Part shown: positions 52,168-61,738 of the stretch, in pieces | How the letters are laid out: the number at the start of each line of letters is the position of its first letter | Numbering within the stretch: position 1 is the stretch's first letter | Source of the DNA: Loktanella gaetbuli | Lineage (GTDB): Bacteria > Pseudomonadota > Alphaproteobacteria > Rhodobacterales > Rhodobacteraceae | Reading direction: 5' to 3' | NCBI RefSeq assembly: GCF_020531945.1 | Contig: NZ_JAJATZ010000005.1 | Span: forward strand, 62,001 to 126,000 | DNA: 64,000 bases | Notes under the pieces: model-generated | Told to the model about the DNA's origin: nothing | Databases searched by the model: none | Seen by the model: only the letters and a program-made list of their open reading frames with translations | Made by a program: the position numbers and the translations under genes

Positions 52168-52994
52168 CCGATCGCAGGCTTTGGCCCGCCAACGACCGGG
52201 TTGCCCTGCGCAGCCTCGGTCTGACCGACCGCGTTGCGGTTGACGGCACGCCAGCACGTTTGTCGCGTCCGGTGACGGACCTGTGCCGCAGTCCCGGCGG
52301 CGCACGTGAACGGCAGCTGCTACTGGGTGAAAACGTCACGACGCTGGAATTTCAGAATGGTTGGGCCTTCGTCCAGACGGAAAACGGCTATTGCGGATAT
52401 GTCGCCGCCGACCGGCTGGACAATATCCATTGGCCGACCCACCGGGTCAGCACATTCGGAACCCATGCCTACACGTCAGAGACCATGAAATCCGAACCCA
52501 CCATGGCCCTGCCGTTCGGCGCACGCCTGCGCGTGATCGACGAACGGCCCAAATTCTTTGAGACCCCACAGGGGTTTGTCCCGAAAAAGCACCTGCGCCC
52601 GCTGGATCGTCCCTTTGCCGATCCGGTCAACGTGGCACAGCTGCATTTCAACGTCCCTTACCTGTGGGGCGGCAATTCCACGCGCGGCATCGACTGTTCC
52701 GGGTTGATCCATGCAGCCTTGACCGCCTGCGACATCCCCTGCCCCGGTGACGCCGACCTGCAAGAGGCAGCCCTTGGCGATGCGTTGTCCCCCGACGCCC
52801 CGTTGCAGCGCGGCGACCTGATATTCTGGCCGGGCCACGTAGGCATGATGGTCGATGAACAGGTAATGATCCATGCCAACGCCCACGCCATGGCTTGCGT
52901 CTATGAACCCATCGACAATGCAATCCTGCGCATCAAAACCCAAGGCGACGGTGACGTCTCCTCTCGCCGCCGCCTGACCGAACGGGCCGGTTAA
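52164..52994 (+). CDS. NlpC/P60 family peptidase with SH3 domains
   Basis: 276 residues. N-terminal bacterial SH3-like repeats (about 30-150), then the NlpC/P60 domain: catalytic GIDCSGLI (Cys), GHVGMM (His) and MIHANAHA. Family members cleave gamma-D-Glu-meso-DAP bonds of murein peptides. No clear signal peptide is seen, so a cytoplasmic role in peptide recycling is likely. Start GTG at 52164 overlapping the aminopeptidase stop. Confidence 0.9.
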   Translation: MTDRRLWPANDRVALRSLGLTDRVAVDGTPARLSRPVTDLCRSPGGARERQLLLGENVTTLEFQNGWAFVQTENGYCGYVAADRLDNIHWPTHRVSTFGTHAYTSETMKSEPTMALPFGARLRVIDERPKFFETPQGFVPKKHLRPLDRPFADPVNVAQLHFNVPYLWGGNSTRGIDCSGLIHAALTACDIPCPGDADLQEAALGDALSPDAPLQRGDLIFWPGHVGMMVDEQVMIHANAHAMACVYEPIDNAILRIKTQGDGDVSSRRRLTERAG

Positions 52995-53005
52995 CATACT
53001 GTTAA
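52991..53005. promoter_or_regulatory. CtrA-type box TTAA-N7-TTAA
   Basis: The sequence TTAACATACTGTTAA has the exact TTAA-N7-TTAA spacing of CtrA sites and is also an inverted repeat. It overlaps the NlpC/P60 stop and faces a convergent gene, so no promoter is obviously served. May be coincidental. Confidence 0.3.
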
Positions 53006-53017
53006 ATATGACATAAT

Positions 53018-53037
53018 ATGTTTCGCATGCGAAACAT
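53018..53037. repeat. 20-bp perfect palindrome in an AT-rich gap
   Basis: Ten-base arms ATGTTTCGCA and TGCGAAACAT without spacer, between the convergent NlpC/P60 and DUF2794 genes. The 63-bp gap is markedly AT-rich against its surroundings, with further short palindromes (GATATAATATC near 53050). Could end transcription from both sides or bind a protein. Confidence 0.75.
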
Positions 53038-53057
53038 GTCGAAACCGTGATATAATA

Positions 53058-53399
53058 TCAGTCGACGATGCGGATCAGCTTGCGTTCCAGCACGCTCAAT
53101 ACCTGGCGCAGGTCGTGACCGCGTTTCAGGACCTGCCCATCCATGCCAACGACGGCATATTGGCCTTGCTTCAACCGCAGTTTGGGACGCTTTTCGATCC
53201 GGTAAACGGGGTTTTCAGCGGTTCTGCGAAACACCGAAAACACGGCAACGTCACGCAGGGCGCTGATCCCGTAATCGCGCCATTCGCCCGCCGCGACGAA
53301 CCGACCGTAAACCGTCAGGATGGGGGCCATTTCGGTACGATGAAACGACACGCGATCATCGCGATAGGGTTTGAACGGGATCGGGCTTTGATCTGTCAT
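53058..53399 (-). CDS. DUF2794 family protein
   Basis: 113 residues, standard for DUF2794. Seen: FHRTEMAPILTVYGRFVAAGEWRDYGIS and RIEKRPKLRLKQGQYAVVGM, the conserved core. Unknown function, restricted mainly to alphaproteobacteria. Cytoplasmic, basic. Start ATG at 53399. The 196 bases upstream (53400-53595) hold its promoter and nothing else I recognise. Confidence 0.92.
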   Translation of the reverse strand: MTDQSPIPFKPYRDDRVSFHRTEMAPILTVYGRFVAAGEWRDYGISALRDVAVFSVFRRTAENPVYRIEKRPKLRLKQGQYAVVGMDGQVLKRGHDLRQVLSVLERKLIRIVD

Positions 53400-53595
53400 T
53401 CACCCAAGATCATGGCAATGCAGCAATAAATCAACCCTGCCTTGATGCTGACACGAAAACACGCGGGATTCATCACGGTCTGTCCGTCTTTGCGCCCAGC
53501 TTTGATGTCAACGAACTGGTATCGAAGGACTGCCCCGGCACCGCGCCATGAGCCCCCACCCAGTGCGTGGTGTCGGTGGCAGGCTTCGATACGGA

Positions 53596-53901
53596 TCAGC
53601 CGCAGGTGATCTGCGTAATCGTCCCGTCACCACCCACGATGAAATTGATCCGGTCCGGCTGATAGTCCTGTGCCGTGATCCCGCCAGGGCGGATGACCTG
53701 CACGGGCCCCAGGATCAGGACCGTTTCCAGCACCGTGGCGTCCTTGCCCACCAGGCTGCCGTAACGCCGCCCGCCGCAGGAATTGTCGACGCCCATCGGT
53801 ACGGGGTTGTGGACGGCTGTCTGCGCCTGGGGTGCCACGCCGCGCGGTGATCCTCCGCAGGCCATCAAAGCCAGCAGCGGCAGGGTCCAGATTATCCGCA
53901 T
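53596..53901 (-). CDS. I78-type peptidase inhibitor lipoprotein (second of pair)
   Basis: 101 residues. Signal with lipobox LMACG, then a spacer, then an I78 inhibitor-like domain: SCGGRRYGSLVGKD...RPGG...DYQPDRINFIVGGDGTITQITCG. The canonical conserved positions, two Cys and D-x2-R-I/V-N, are present. I78 proteins inhibit secreted peptidases (named for elastase inhibitor AFLEI). The start ATG at 53901 overlaps the stop of the upstream homologue by 10 bases, so the two are co-translated tandem copies. Confidence 0.82.
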   Translation of the reverse strand: MRIIWTLPLLALMACGGSPRGVAPQAQTAVHNPVPMGVDNSCGGRRYGSLVGKDATVLETVLILGPVQVIRPGGITAQDYQPDRINFIVGGDGTITQITCG

Positions 53902-54146
53902 GTCACCCTCATGATCGTGCCGACGATATCGGTTTCGAAATTGACCCGGCTTTCGACATAATCCATCGTCACCATCTGGTTGGGACCGATGACACGGTGG
54001 TTCAGATCCGCCGGCAGGGTCACTGCCGCGATGTTCTGGCCCAGCAGGCCCGCGTAACCCGCGGCACCGCATCCGTCGTCCGAAGGAACCGGTGCAGGTC
54101 CGGTGACGCAGGCCGCGAGCAGCGGCAAAAGAAACAAGATTTTCAT
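53892..54146 (-). CDS. I78-type peptidase inhibitor lipoprotein (first of pair)
   Basis: 84 residues from ATG 54146 (MKILFLLPL); a GTG at 54155 is possible. Lipobox LAACV then the I78 domain with GCGAAGYAGLLGQ, RVIGPNQMVTMDYVESRVNF and GTIMRVTCG. Highly similar in layout to the following gene, showing a local tandem duplication with divergence. Probably periplasmic, lipid-anchored. It diverges from frmA. Confidence 0.85.
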   Translation of the reverse strand: MKILFLLPLLAACVTGPAPVPSDDGCGAAGYAGLLGQNIAAVTLPADLNHRVIGPNQMVTMDYVESRVNFETDIVGTIMRVTCG

Positions 54147-54251
54147 GAGGCCCACCCTGACAAGCTAAGTCGGTCTTTGACAAGTGGGCGCGGGTTGAAT
54201 TCCGGCCGCAATTCGCAGACCATTGCCGCAAATCAACAAAGGACCGATCAT

Positions 54252-55364
<1,113 letters not shown>

Positions 55365-55392
55365 CGACAGCTTTGCGTTGAGAAGAGGTGAA

Positions 55393-55422
55393 AAGCCCGG
55401 TCGGTCGGACCGGGCTTTTTTT
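55393..55422 (+). terminator. Rho-independent terminator of frmA
   Basis: Ten-base stem AAGCCCGGTC / GACCGGGCTT with a five-base loop, followed by a run of T. About 29 bases past the frmA stop. From here to 55627 no gene is seen. Confidence 0.93.
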
Positions 55423-55627
55423 GGTGGGTGCGTTTGGGCGGAAAGCCGACATCCTCTGCAATTGCGAATAGACCTGAGACACTGCACGAAACCGGACGTT
55501 CACATCATGGTATCGGAGATGTCGTAGGAGGAGGGTGAACCCGTGCAGTCAACAGCGCGAGCCTCATGAGGCCGCACCAGTTGCCAGTTGCGGCGGAGAG
55601 AGGCCGTTCGACGCCTTGTCGGCCGTA

Positions 55628-57022
55628 TCAGCGGCGACGGTGCATCAGGCTCATCAGCCGCGCCTGGCGGTCGAATGGCCCCTCCGGAGCGGGCGCACCG
55701 GCATCAGCTTTCATCATGCGCCGCACCATCACGGCGGCGATGCCGGCAAAGAACACGCCGCCCACCGCTTGCCCGATCAGCACCCCAGCCGCACCAAACA
55801 TCGCGCCACCCACCAGTACGAAAGGCACAGTTCCCAGCGTATGCCGCCCCCAGTTGATCCAGGTGGACCGGAATGGATGGCCCATGTTGTTGAAGGCCGC
55901 GTTGGCAACGAAGATCACGCCGTTAAAGAAGAACGCCAGCGCCAGCGGGCCGCAGAACAGCAAGATCAGGTCCCGCGTCACCCCCTCGGCCCCGAACAGC
56001 GCGATGATGGGCCCGCGCAGGGCGACGAGGATCGCGGTCATGGCAAGGGTGAACAGCCCGCAAAAGATCAGGCCGTTGCGGTAGGCCTGCCGGACCCGGT
56101 CCATGCGCCCCGCGCCGAAGTTCTGGCCGATGACCGGCCCGATGGCCCCCGAAAGGGCGAAGATGACGCAAAAGGCCACGGGTGTCATTCGGCTGGCGAT
56201 CGCCATGCCCGCCACCGCCGCCTCGCCGAAACCGGCCATGGCGCGGGTCACGACAGCTTGTCCCAACGGTGTGGCCAGTTGGGTCAGGATCGCGGGCCCG
56301 GCGATAGTCAGGATGGGCACGAAGGCGACGCGCATCTCGGACACTCCTGGCCGCACCAGCCCGCCGTGGTGGCGGAAAATCGGGATCAGCGCCGTGCCCG
56401 CGATCACCAGCCGCGCCGCCACGCTGGCCAGTGCCGCACCCGTGAGGTCGAGTCCCAGTCCGAAGATCAGGATCGGGTCGAGGATTGCATTGACCAGCGC
56501 GCCCCAGACCGTCGCCATCATTGCGCGGCGTGCGTCGCCATGCGCGCGCAGGATCGCGCCACCCACCATCCCGACGATCAGGAACGGCAGGCTGGGCACG
56601 ATGATCCGCAGGTAGCGCACTGCAAGGTCCAAGGTTTCGCCCGTGGCCCCCATGAGCGCCGCAAGCGGCGCAAGGTTGAACCAGACGGCAGCCGCGAAGA
56701 TGCTGCCAAAGACGACACCCCAGACAAGCGCTGCTGCGGCCTGGGCGCGGGCCAGTTCCTCGTCGCCCTGTCCCAGCGCCCGGGCCACCAGTGCGCCCGC
56801 CGCAATCGCCATGCCGATACCGAAAGATGTGGTAAAGAACAGGATCGCGCCCGCATAGCCCACCGCCGCGGCCAGTTCCGCATTTCCCAGCATCGCGATG
56901 AAGACCATGTCGATGAAGTCGACCGCGAAGACCGCCATCAGCCCCACCGACGAGGTCAGCGCCATCACCGTGATGTGGCGAAAGAGGTTTCCCTCGAGGA
57001 AAACGGCGCGGGCTTCGGTCAT
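55628..57022 (-). CDS. MATE family efflux transporter
   Basis: 464 residues with 12 predicted transmembrane helices in two halves. Seen: N-terminal MALTSSVGLMAVFAVDFID and the GNAELAAAVGYAGAI loop, and a second-half FALSGAIGPVIGQNFGAGR, typical of MATE transporters. Exports cationic drugs or metabolites against Na+ or H+. The ATG at 57022 is chosen because GGAGA lies close before it; ATG 57037 would add five residues. It follows a membrane protein and cysteine hydrolase in the same direction. Substrate unknown. Confidence 0.9.
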   Translation of the reverse strand: MTEARAVFLEGNLFRHITVMALTSSVGLMAVFAVDFIDMVFIAMLGNAELAAAVGYAGAILFFTTSFGIGMAIAAGALVARALGQGDEELARAQAAAALVWGVVFGSIFAAAVWFNLAPLAALMGATGETLDLAVRYLRIIVPSLPFLIVGMVGGAILRAHGDARRAMMATVWGALVNAILDPILIFGLGLDLTGAALASVAARLVIAGTALIPIFRHHGGLVRPGVSEMRVAFVPILTIAGPAILTQLATPLGQAVVTRAMAGFGEAAVAGMAIASRMTPVAFCVIFALSGAIGPVIGQNFGAGRMDRVRQAYRNGLIFCGLFTLAMTAILVALRGPIIALFGAEGVTRDLILLFCGPLALAFFFNGVIFVANAAFNNMGHPFRSTWINWGRHTLGTVPFVLVGGAMFGAAGVLIGQAVGGVFFAGIAAVMVRRMMKADAGAPAPEGPFDRQARLMSLMHRRR

Positions 57023-57033
57023 GGGGTCTCCGG

Positions 57034-57147
57034 TCATTTTTCCGTGCGATCTGGTCCGGCAAGTTGCGAACGGCGGACCTCGCGGGTGATACGGTCGAAC
57101 TCGCCGATGCTGCGCTGAATGGTGCAGGCGTTGCAGTCAGATGACAA
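57034..57147 (-). CDS. Possible micro-ORF upstream of the MATE gene (37 aa)
   Basis: A 37-codon frame from TTG 57147 to TGA 57034, reading LSSDCNACTIQRSIGEFDRI and on, with a CNAC motif and a charged amphipathic helix. Its stop overlaps the ATG at 57037 as ATGA, and its start overlaps the previous stop region. No ribosome site is seen. It may be a coupled leader peptide, a remnant of a longer gene, or chance. Confidence 0.25.
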   Translation of the reverse strand: MSSDCNACTIQRSIGEFDRITREVRRSQLAGPDRTEK

Positions 57148-57673
57148 GGAAAGCAAAGGGCAAGACGCCGAACAGTCCGTAGAGCCCTATCTGCGCGCTT
57201 GGCGAGTAGGATTTACCGCGCGTGAAAAGAAAGACGCAAAGGACACCCAGGGCCGCCTCGAATGTCAGTGCCGCGGTCAGGTTCAGGTGGTACCAGTCCG
57301 TGCCGATCGGATGACTGTCGGGGCCGAACACGAAATGACCGTAGCCTGCCACGAGGTCGCACAGCCAGTGGCCCAATGACAAAGCCATGGCGATCAGCGC
57401 GAACAGGCGCCGCCCCGAAACCACGAAGGCGATCGCACCCGCCAGCAGCGTCCAGCCGATCTGGGGGACAAGATCGTGGCTGAACGTCATGTCGACGATG
57501 GCGTTGGACAGGCTTGGTGATCCGCCCGTCGGTTCCATCGTTTCGATCCCGAGCCCGACGAAAGTGAACATCGCGATGTCGATCAGGAAGGCACTGACCA
57601 AGAGAAGCCACCAAGGCATGTCGGGTGCCGCGCGCTTTGCGACCAGCGTCGTCGCCGCATGCCCGAGGATCAT
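57137..57673 (-). CDS. Integral membrane protein, YdjM-like metal-dependent hydrolase type
   Basis: 178 residues, about five transmembrane helices. The N-terminal MILGHAATTLVAKRAAP and later GHWLCDLVAGYGHFVFGPDSHPIG hold several His that recall the LexA-regulated YdjM/YbcI membrane hydrolase family; the match is weak. The start overlaps the stop of the cysteine hydrolase gene by four bases. Function unknown. Confidence 0.7.
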   Translation of the reverse strand: MILGHAATTLVAKRAAPDMPWWLLLVSAFLIDIAMFTFVGLGIETMEPTGGSPSLSNAIVDMTFSHDLVPQIGWTLLAGAIAFVVSGRRLFALIAMALSLGHWLCDLVAGYGHFVFGPDSHPIGTDWYHLNLTAALTFEAALGVLCVFLFTRGKSYSPSAQIGLYGLFGVLPFAFLVI

Positions 57674-58305
57674 GCCGCGTCCTTTGCGCCAAGTTGCGCC
57701 ATTACCTCCGCCGTTGTCAGGATGGCGTGGGCATAGGTCGGGCCGTTGATCTCGTGGGCGGCGTGCATCGCCTCAGGCGACATGGCCGCCGTGGCATCTC
57801 GGACCAACGTCACGTGGTAGCCAAGTTCGGCGGCCTGGCGCGCCGACGTTTCCACACAGGTGTTAGCGATCAGGCCGATGAAGATCACATGGGTGATCCC
57901 GCGCTGACGCAGTTGCATGTCAAGGTCGGTATTGGCAAAGCTTGACGCCCCCCAGTGTTCCTTGACGACGATGTCGCCTTCATCCGGGCCGAAACCATCA
58001 TACCATTTACCGCCCCAACTGCCTTCGGCAAACAACTGGTATTCGTGTGCGGCGGCCTGCGAAGGCGTCAGATGCGCCCATCCCGAAAAATCCGTGGCCT
58101 CGTGCCGGTGGTGCGGCAGGATGAAGATCGGCAGGCCCACCCCGCGCGCTGTCGCCCTTATCTTGGCCAGGTTGTCATGAAGGCCGACCGATGTGGCGAC
58201 CTCGCTCAAAGCCGACCACATCTTGCCGCCTTCGGCGAGGAAGTCGTTGTAGGGGTCGATGCACAAAAGCGCGGTTGCGCCCTGGGGGTAGGTGGTCGCG
58301 GTCAT
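57670..58305 (-). CDS. Cysteine hydrolase, isochorismatase family
   Basis: 211 residues. The triad is in CIDPYNDF (Asp), VVKEHW (Lys) and ANTCVETSAR (Cys), with the cis-peptide-type region before the Cys. Family members hydrolyse amides or esters (nicotinamidase, N-carbamoylsarcosine amidase, isochorismatase). With a molybdo-hydroxylase nearby, a role in N-heterocycle breakdown is conceivable but not shown. Start ATG at 58305; ATGA overlap with the next gene. Confidence 0.85.
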   Translation of the reverse strand: MTATTYPQGATALLCIDPYNDFLAEGGKMWSALSEVATSVGLHDNLAKIRATARGVGLPIFILPHHRHEATDFSGWAHLTPSQAAAHEYQLFAEGSWGGKWYDGFGPDEGDIVVKEHWGASSFANTDLDMQLRQRGITHVIFIGLIANTCVETSARQAAELGYHVTLVRDATAAMSPEAMHAAHEINGPTYAHAILTTAEVMAQLGAKDAA

Positions 58306-58390
58306 TGGTCCGTCCTTTCAGGTGGGTTGAGGAAAGAAGACTGCGCCAGATCGGTAGACGGCGCATGGTCCGGGGTGGCACCTGCGGTCG

Positions 58391-59029
58391 TCATGGTTCC
58401 GGGCACGGCATGCCTGCCGCCGTCCAGATCGCCATATCCTCCAGATGTGCCTGCATGTTGCCGGGTGCCGGATCGCGGTCTGCGCCGGGATCGAAGCTCC
58501 ATGTGATGAAACCGATCAATTCCGCATCGTGCAGGATGTGGTCGATCAGTCTGGCCGCGTCGCGGCCGCCGTTGCGGTCGGGGTCGCGCAGTTGGGCGCA
58601 GATTTCGGCGCTCGTGCGGTCCGTCCACTGGAATGCGACCGGGGCAAGACGCCAGTCCATGCCGGTGTGCGGCGGCGCATGCGGCACCGCGTTCGGCCGC
58701 GTCGAGGTCTGGTGACAGGCATTGCAGGACAGGCCTTCGGCACCGATCCGGCTGTCGCCGGCATTGATCGCCATGCCGTGAATGCGGTCGGGGGCCGCGA
58801 CCGTGCCCCACAGCGGCACGTTGTCGTCGCCGACATGGCAATTCAGGCAGCGCGGGTGGGACAGGACGGCATGGATGCTGTCCCAGGCCGCCAGTCCTTC
58901 TGCGGGCGCGATACTGCCAGCCTCCGGCAGGGCGGACAGATCAAGGGCATGCTCACCTTCGGCGAACGTTGGCGAGGCGAAGCCAAGGCAACCCAAAGCG
59001 ATGACGGCGATGTGAATGCTGCTTGTCAT
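58391..59029 (-). CDS. Periplasmic diheme cytochrome c
   Basis: 212 residues. Signal peptide (about 1-23), then two heme-attachment sites CLNCH (61-65) and CNACH (102-106). Its start overlaps the iorB-like stop by four bases (ATGA), so it is translated with the oxidoreductase and probably takes its electrons to the respiratory chain. Diheme cytochromes accompany several periplasmic molybdo-hydroxylases. Confidence 0.87.
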   Translation of the reverse strand: MTSSIHIAVIALGCLGFASPTFAEGEHALDLSALPEAGSIAPAEGLAAWDSIHAVLSHPRCLNCHVGDDNVPLWGTVAAPDRIHGMAINAGDSRIGAEGLSCNACHQTSTRPNAVPHAPPHTGMDWRLAPVAFQWTDRTSAEICAQLRDPDRNGGRDAARLIDHILHDAELIGFITWSFDPGADRDPAPGNMQAHLEDMAIWTAAGMPCPEP

Positions 59030-61278
59030 GCGAATGCGACCTTCTTGCCAAGGGGAAGCTCTCGCAGGCGTTGCCCGGTCAGGGCGAAGACTGCGTTCGC
59101 GAGTGCCGGCGCGGCGGCCGGTGTGCCCGGCTCGCCGATGCCGCGGATGTGCCGCTGGTTTTCGAGGATGCGGGTGTGAATCCGCGGGGACTGATACATC
59201 CGCAACACCGGGTAGTCGTGGAAGTTGGACTGGTCCACCGCAGCACCCGTCAGGGTGATCTCCTCACCGATGGCGGCGCTGAGGCCATAGTTCACGCCCG
59301 AGATAAGCTGCGCATCGAGGTTGCGCGGGTCGAGCGCCACGCCGACATCGGCGGCGACCCAGACATCGCGCACCATGATGCCGCCGTCGGTCTGTTCGAT
59401 TTCGACGATCTGGGCCGTCGGCACGCCGAAGGCCAGCGCAAAGGCCACGCCCCGCGCCCGCCCGGCTGCGGGCGCAGCCCCCCAGCCTGCCATCTCGGCG
59501 ACCGCCTCCAGCACGGCGCGGCTTGGCGCGTCGGTCATCAGCGCAAGGCGCATCTCGACCGGATCGCGGTCAACGGCGATGGCCAACTCATCCATCATGC
59601 ATTCGTGGAAGAAGCTGTTCTGCGACGCACCGACAGAGCGCCAGAAGCCGACCGGCAGCAGCGGCGTGGTCTTGTATCCGCTGACGCGGTAATTTTCGAT
59701 CCCGTAGGGCTGGTCCCACAGCGCCTGGTTGAGCGTGAAGTCCGACACGAAACCGGGGATCGGCGCGGGGGAGCCGCCACGGGCATCGATGCCGGCCATG
59801 ATCGATGGCGAAGCGGTTTCGATGTCGACGGCGAACGGCATGCCGTCGGCGACCGTTGCACGGAACCGGCCGATCGCTGCGGGTCGGTAGGGGCCACGCG
59901 ACATGTCGTCCTCGCGCGGGTAGGTCAGAAGGACCGGCGTGCCCTGCATCTGGACCGCCACCCGCGCCGCGATCTGGACAAAGTCCATCTCGCCGCGCCG
60001 CCCGAATGCGCCGCCCAGAAGGGTGGTGGTGATCGTCACTGCGTCCTCCGCCAGACCGGCCGCAAGGGCGGCCTCGCGTCGGGCCACTGTCGGGCCTTGG
60101 GTGCCCGCCCAGATTTGCAGCTTGCCGTCGTGCATCAGGGTAGCGGCGCTCATCGGCTCCATCGTGGCATGCGCGAGGTAGGGGGCGCGGTATTCCCCGC
60201 TGATGACGGTCGCCCTTGCCAGCGCCGTTTCGACGTCGCCGTCATCGCGCTGGCGGCTGTCGCGTTGATCCGGAGTGAAAGCGGCGGCGATGGCGTCAAA
60301 ATGCCCGGCGGTGTCCGCGGGATAGGCGGCCGGCGTCCAGTCATACGTCACAGCATCAAGTGCGCGCATCGCCGTCCACGTGTCACGTGCCACGGCTACG
60401 ACGCCCGTCCCGACATCAAGCACCGCATCGACGCCTGGCATGGCAAGGGCATCGCTTGCATCGAAGCCGGCAAGTGTGCCGCCGAGATGCGGGCTGCGTC
60501 GCAGCGCGCCGAAGCGGATGCCGGGAAGCCTGATGTCGCTGGCATAGATTGCCCGGCCCGTCGACTTGTCGACTACGTCAAACCGGTCCTGCGACTTACC
60601 CAGGATGCGCCATGCGCTGCGGGGGCGCAAAGCGGGGGCATCGGCAAGGTCAATGGCGGCGGCCTCTGCCGCCAGATCGGTATAGGGAATGCGCGTGCCG
60701 TCGGGCAGGACGACGGTGCCTGACTGCGTGGTTAATTGTGTGACCGGGAGACCCGCCCGCGCGGCCGCGGCGGCCTTGAGGGTCTCACGGGCCACGGCGC
60801 CTGCGCGGCGCATCTTGTCATAGGCGTCATGGGTCGACGTTGATCCGCCCGTGATCTGGTAGCTCAGGAACACCGCTGGAATGTCGCGTTGCGCGCGTGC
60901 AAACTCTGCGATGGCCCCGTTGTCGGTAGCGGGGAACGGATAGCCTTCCTCGACTACGCCGCCGTTGAAATAGGCGGACGATGGCGGCCCATGCTCGACC
61001 CTGATCTGGTCCAGGTCCACGTCGAGTTCCTCCGCCACCAGCGCGGCAAGCGTCGTGTGGATGCCCTGGCCCATCTCGGCGCGCGGGGTAATGATCGTGA
61101 TGCCGTCGCCGTTGATCTTGACATAGGGCGTCAGCGCCGCCTCACCGGGGGCCAATGCCGCCAGAAGGGGGTTTTCCAGCCGGGCGTTGTAGGCGCGCAC
61201 AGCAAAGACGACGCCGCCCGCAGCCGCGACCGAAGCGAAGAGGAAGCCGCGTCGCGTATATTTACCCAAACGGCTCAT
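59026..61278 (-). CDS. iorB: Xanthine dehydrogenase-family molybdopterin subunit (IorB type), Tat-exported
   Basis: 750 residues. A twin-arginine-type leader (YTRRGFLFAS) points to periplasmic export. Seen: EMGQGIHTTLAALVAEEL, GGAFGRRGEMDFV, PVGFWRSVGASQNSFFHECM and the C-terminal catalytic-Glu region GIGEPGTPAAAPAL. The two-subunit arrangement with a 2Fe-2S protein and no FAD subunit matches isoquinoline 1-oxidoreductase, which hydroxylates N-heterocycles or aldehydes. Substrate unknown. Just upstream lies the 2Fe-2S subunit. Confidence 0.9.
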   Translation of the reverse strand: MSRLGKYTRRGFLFASVAAAGGVVFAVRAYNARLENPLLAALAPGEAALTPYVKINGDGITIITPRAEMGQGIHTTLAALVAEELDVDLDQIRVEHGPPSSAYFNGGVVEEGYPFPATDNGAIAEFARAQRDIPAVFLSYQITGGSTSTHDAYDKMRRAGAVARETLKAAAAARAGLPVTQLTTQSGTVVLPDGTRIPYTDLAAEAAAIDLADAPALRPRSAWRILGKSQDRFDVVDKSTGRAIYASDIRLPGIRFGALRRSPHLGGTLAGFDASDALAMPGVDAVLDVGTGVVAVARDTWTAMRALDAVTYDWTPAAYPADTAGHFDAIAAAFTPDQRDSRQRDDGDVETALARATVISGEYRAPYLAHATMEPMSAATLMHDGKLQIWAGTQGPTVARREAALAAGLAEDAVTITTTLLGGAFGRRGEMDFVQIAARVAVQMQGTPVLLTYPREDDMSRGPYRPAAIGRFRATVADGMPFAVDIETASPSIMAGIDARGGSPAPIPGFVSDFTLNQALWDQPYGIENYRVSGYKTTPLLPVGFWRSVGASQNSFFHECMMDELAIAVDRDPVEMRLALMTDAPSRAVLEAVAEMAGWGAAPAAGRARGVAFALAFGVPTAQIVEIEQTDGGIMVRDVWVAADVGVALDPRNLDAQLISGVNYGLSAAIGEEITLTGAAVDQSNFHDYPVLRMYQSPRIHTRILENQRHIRGIGEPGTPAAAPALANAVFALTGQRLRELPLGKKVAFA

Positions 61279-61279
61279 C

Positions 61280-61738
61280 TTACGCCTCCTTCATCGCGCT
61301 GGCGGCAGCGTGGACAGCCGCGCGAATGCGGGGATAGGTCCCGCAGCGGCACAGGTTGCCCGACATCGCGGCATCGATGTCCGCATCCGTCGGCTCCGGG
61401 TTTCGGGCCAGAAGGTCGGCGGCCTGCATGATCTGGCCGGACTGGCAGTAGCCGCATTGTGCCACTTGTTGGGCGATCCATGCCGCCTGCACCGCGTGCA
61501 GCGCATCGGGGGAACCAAGCCCTTCGATCGTCGTGATCTCGCCCCAGACATCCGCCAGCGCCACCTGACAGGACCGCACCGCCGCGCCGTCGATATGCAC
61601 GGTGCAGGCACCACATTGCGCGATGCCGCAGCCGTATTTGACGCCGGTGATGTTCAGTCCGTCCCGCAGCACCCAAAGCAGCGGCATGTCATCTGGCAGA
61701 TCCACCGTGTGGCTGGTGCCGTTTATCGTAAGGTTCAT
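61280..61738 (-). CDS. iorA: 2Fe-2S subunit of molybdenum hydroxylase (IorA type)
   Basis: 152 residues with both clusters: plant-type YGCGIAQCGACTVHIDG plus RSC, and the second CGYCQSGQ...GNLCRCGTYPR, all eight Cys present. Carries electrons from the Mo site of the adjacent subunit. The ATG at 61738 has CGGAGAAAGCC upstream. First gene of the iorA-iorB-cytochrome unit, divergent from an AraC regulator. Confidence 0.93.
   Translation of the reverse strand: MNLTINGTSHTVDLPDDMPLLWVLRDGLNITGVKYGCGIAQCGACTVHIDGAAVRSCQVALADVWGEITTIEGLGSPDALHAVQAAWIAQQVAQCGYCQSGQIMQAADLLARNPEPTDADIDAAMSGNLCRCGTYPRIRAAVHAAASAMKEA

Noticed and set aside
55423..55627. Gap between the frmA terminator and the MATE gene, with GCACGAAACCGGACGTTCA near 55491
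   Set aside because: No frame, RNA structure or repeat partner in this window could be supported.
55535..57118. Plus-strand frame opposite the MATE gene
   Set aside because: Antisense shadow with His/Arg/Asp-rich low complexity; the MATE gene has 12 transmembrane helices and family motifs.
59023..60723. Long open frame on the plus strand opposite the molybdo-hydroxylase large subunit
   Set aside because: It lies entirely antisense to a gene with clear motifs, and its protein is Arg/Gly/His-rich with no recognisable domain; this is a GC-rich shadow frame.
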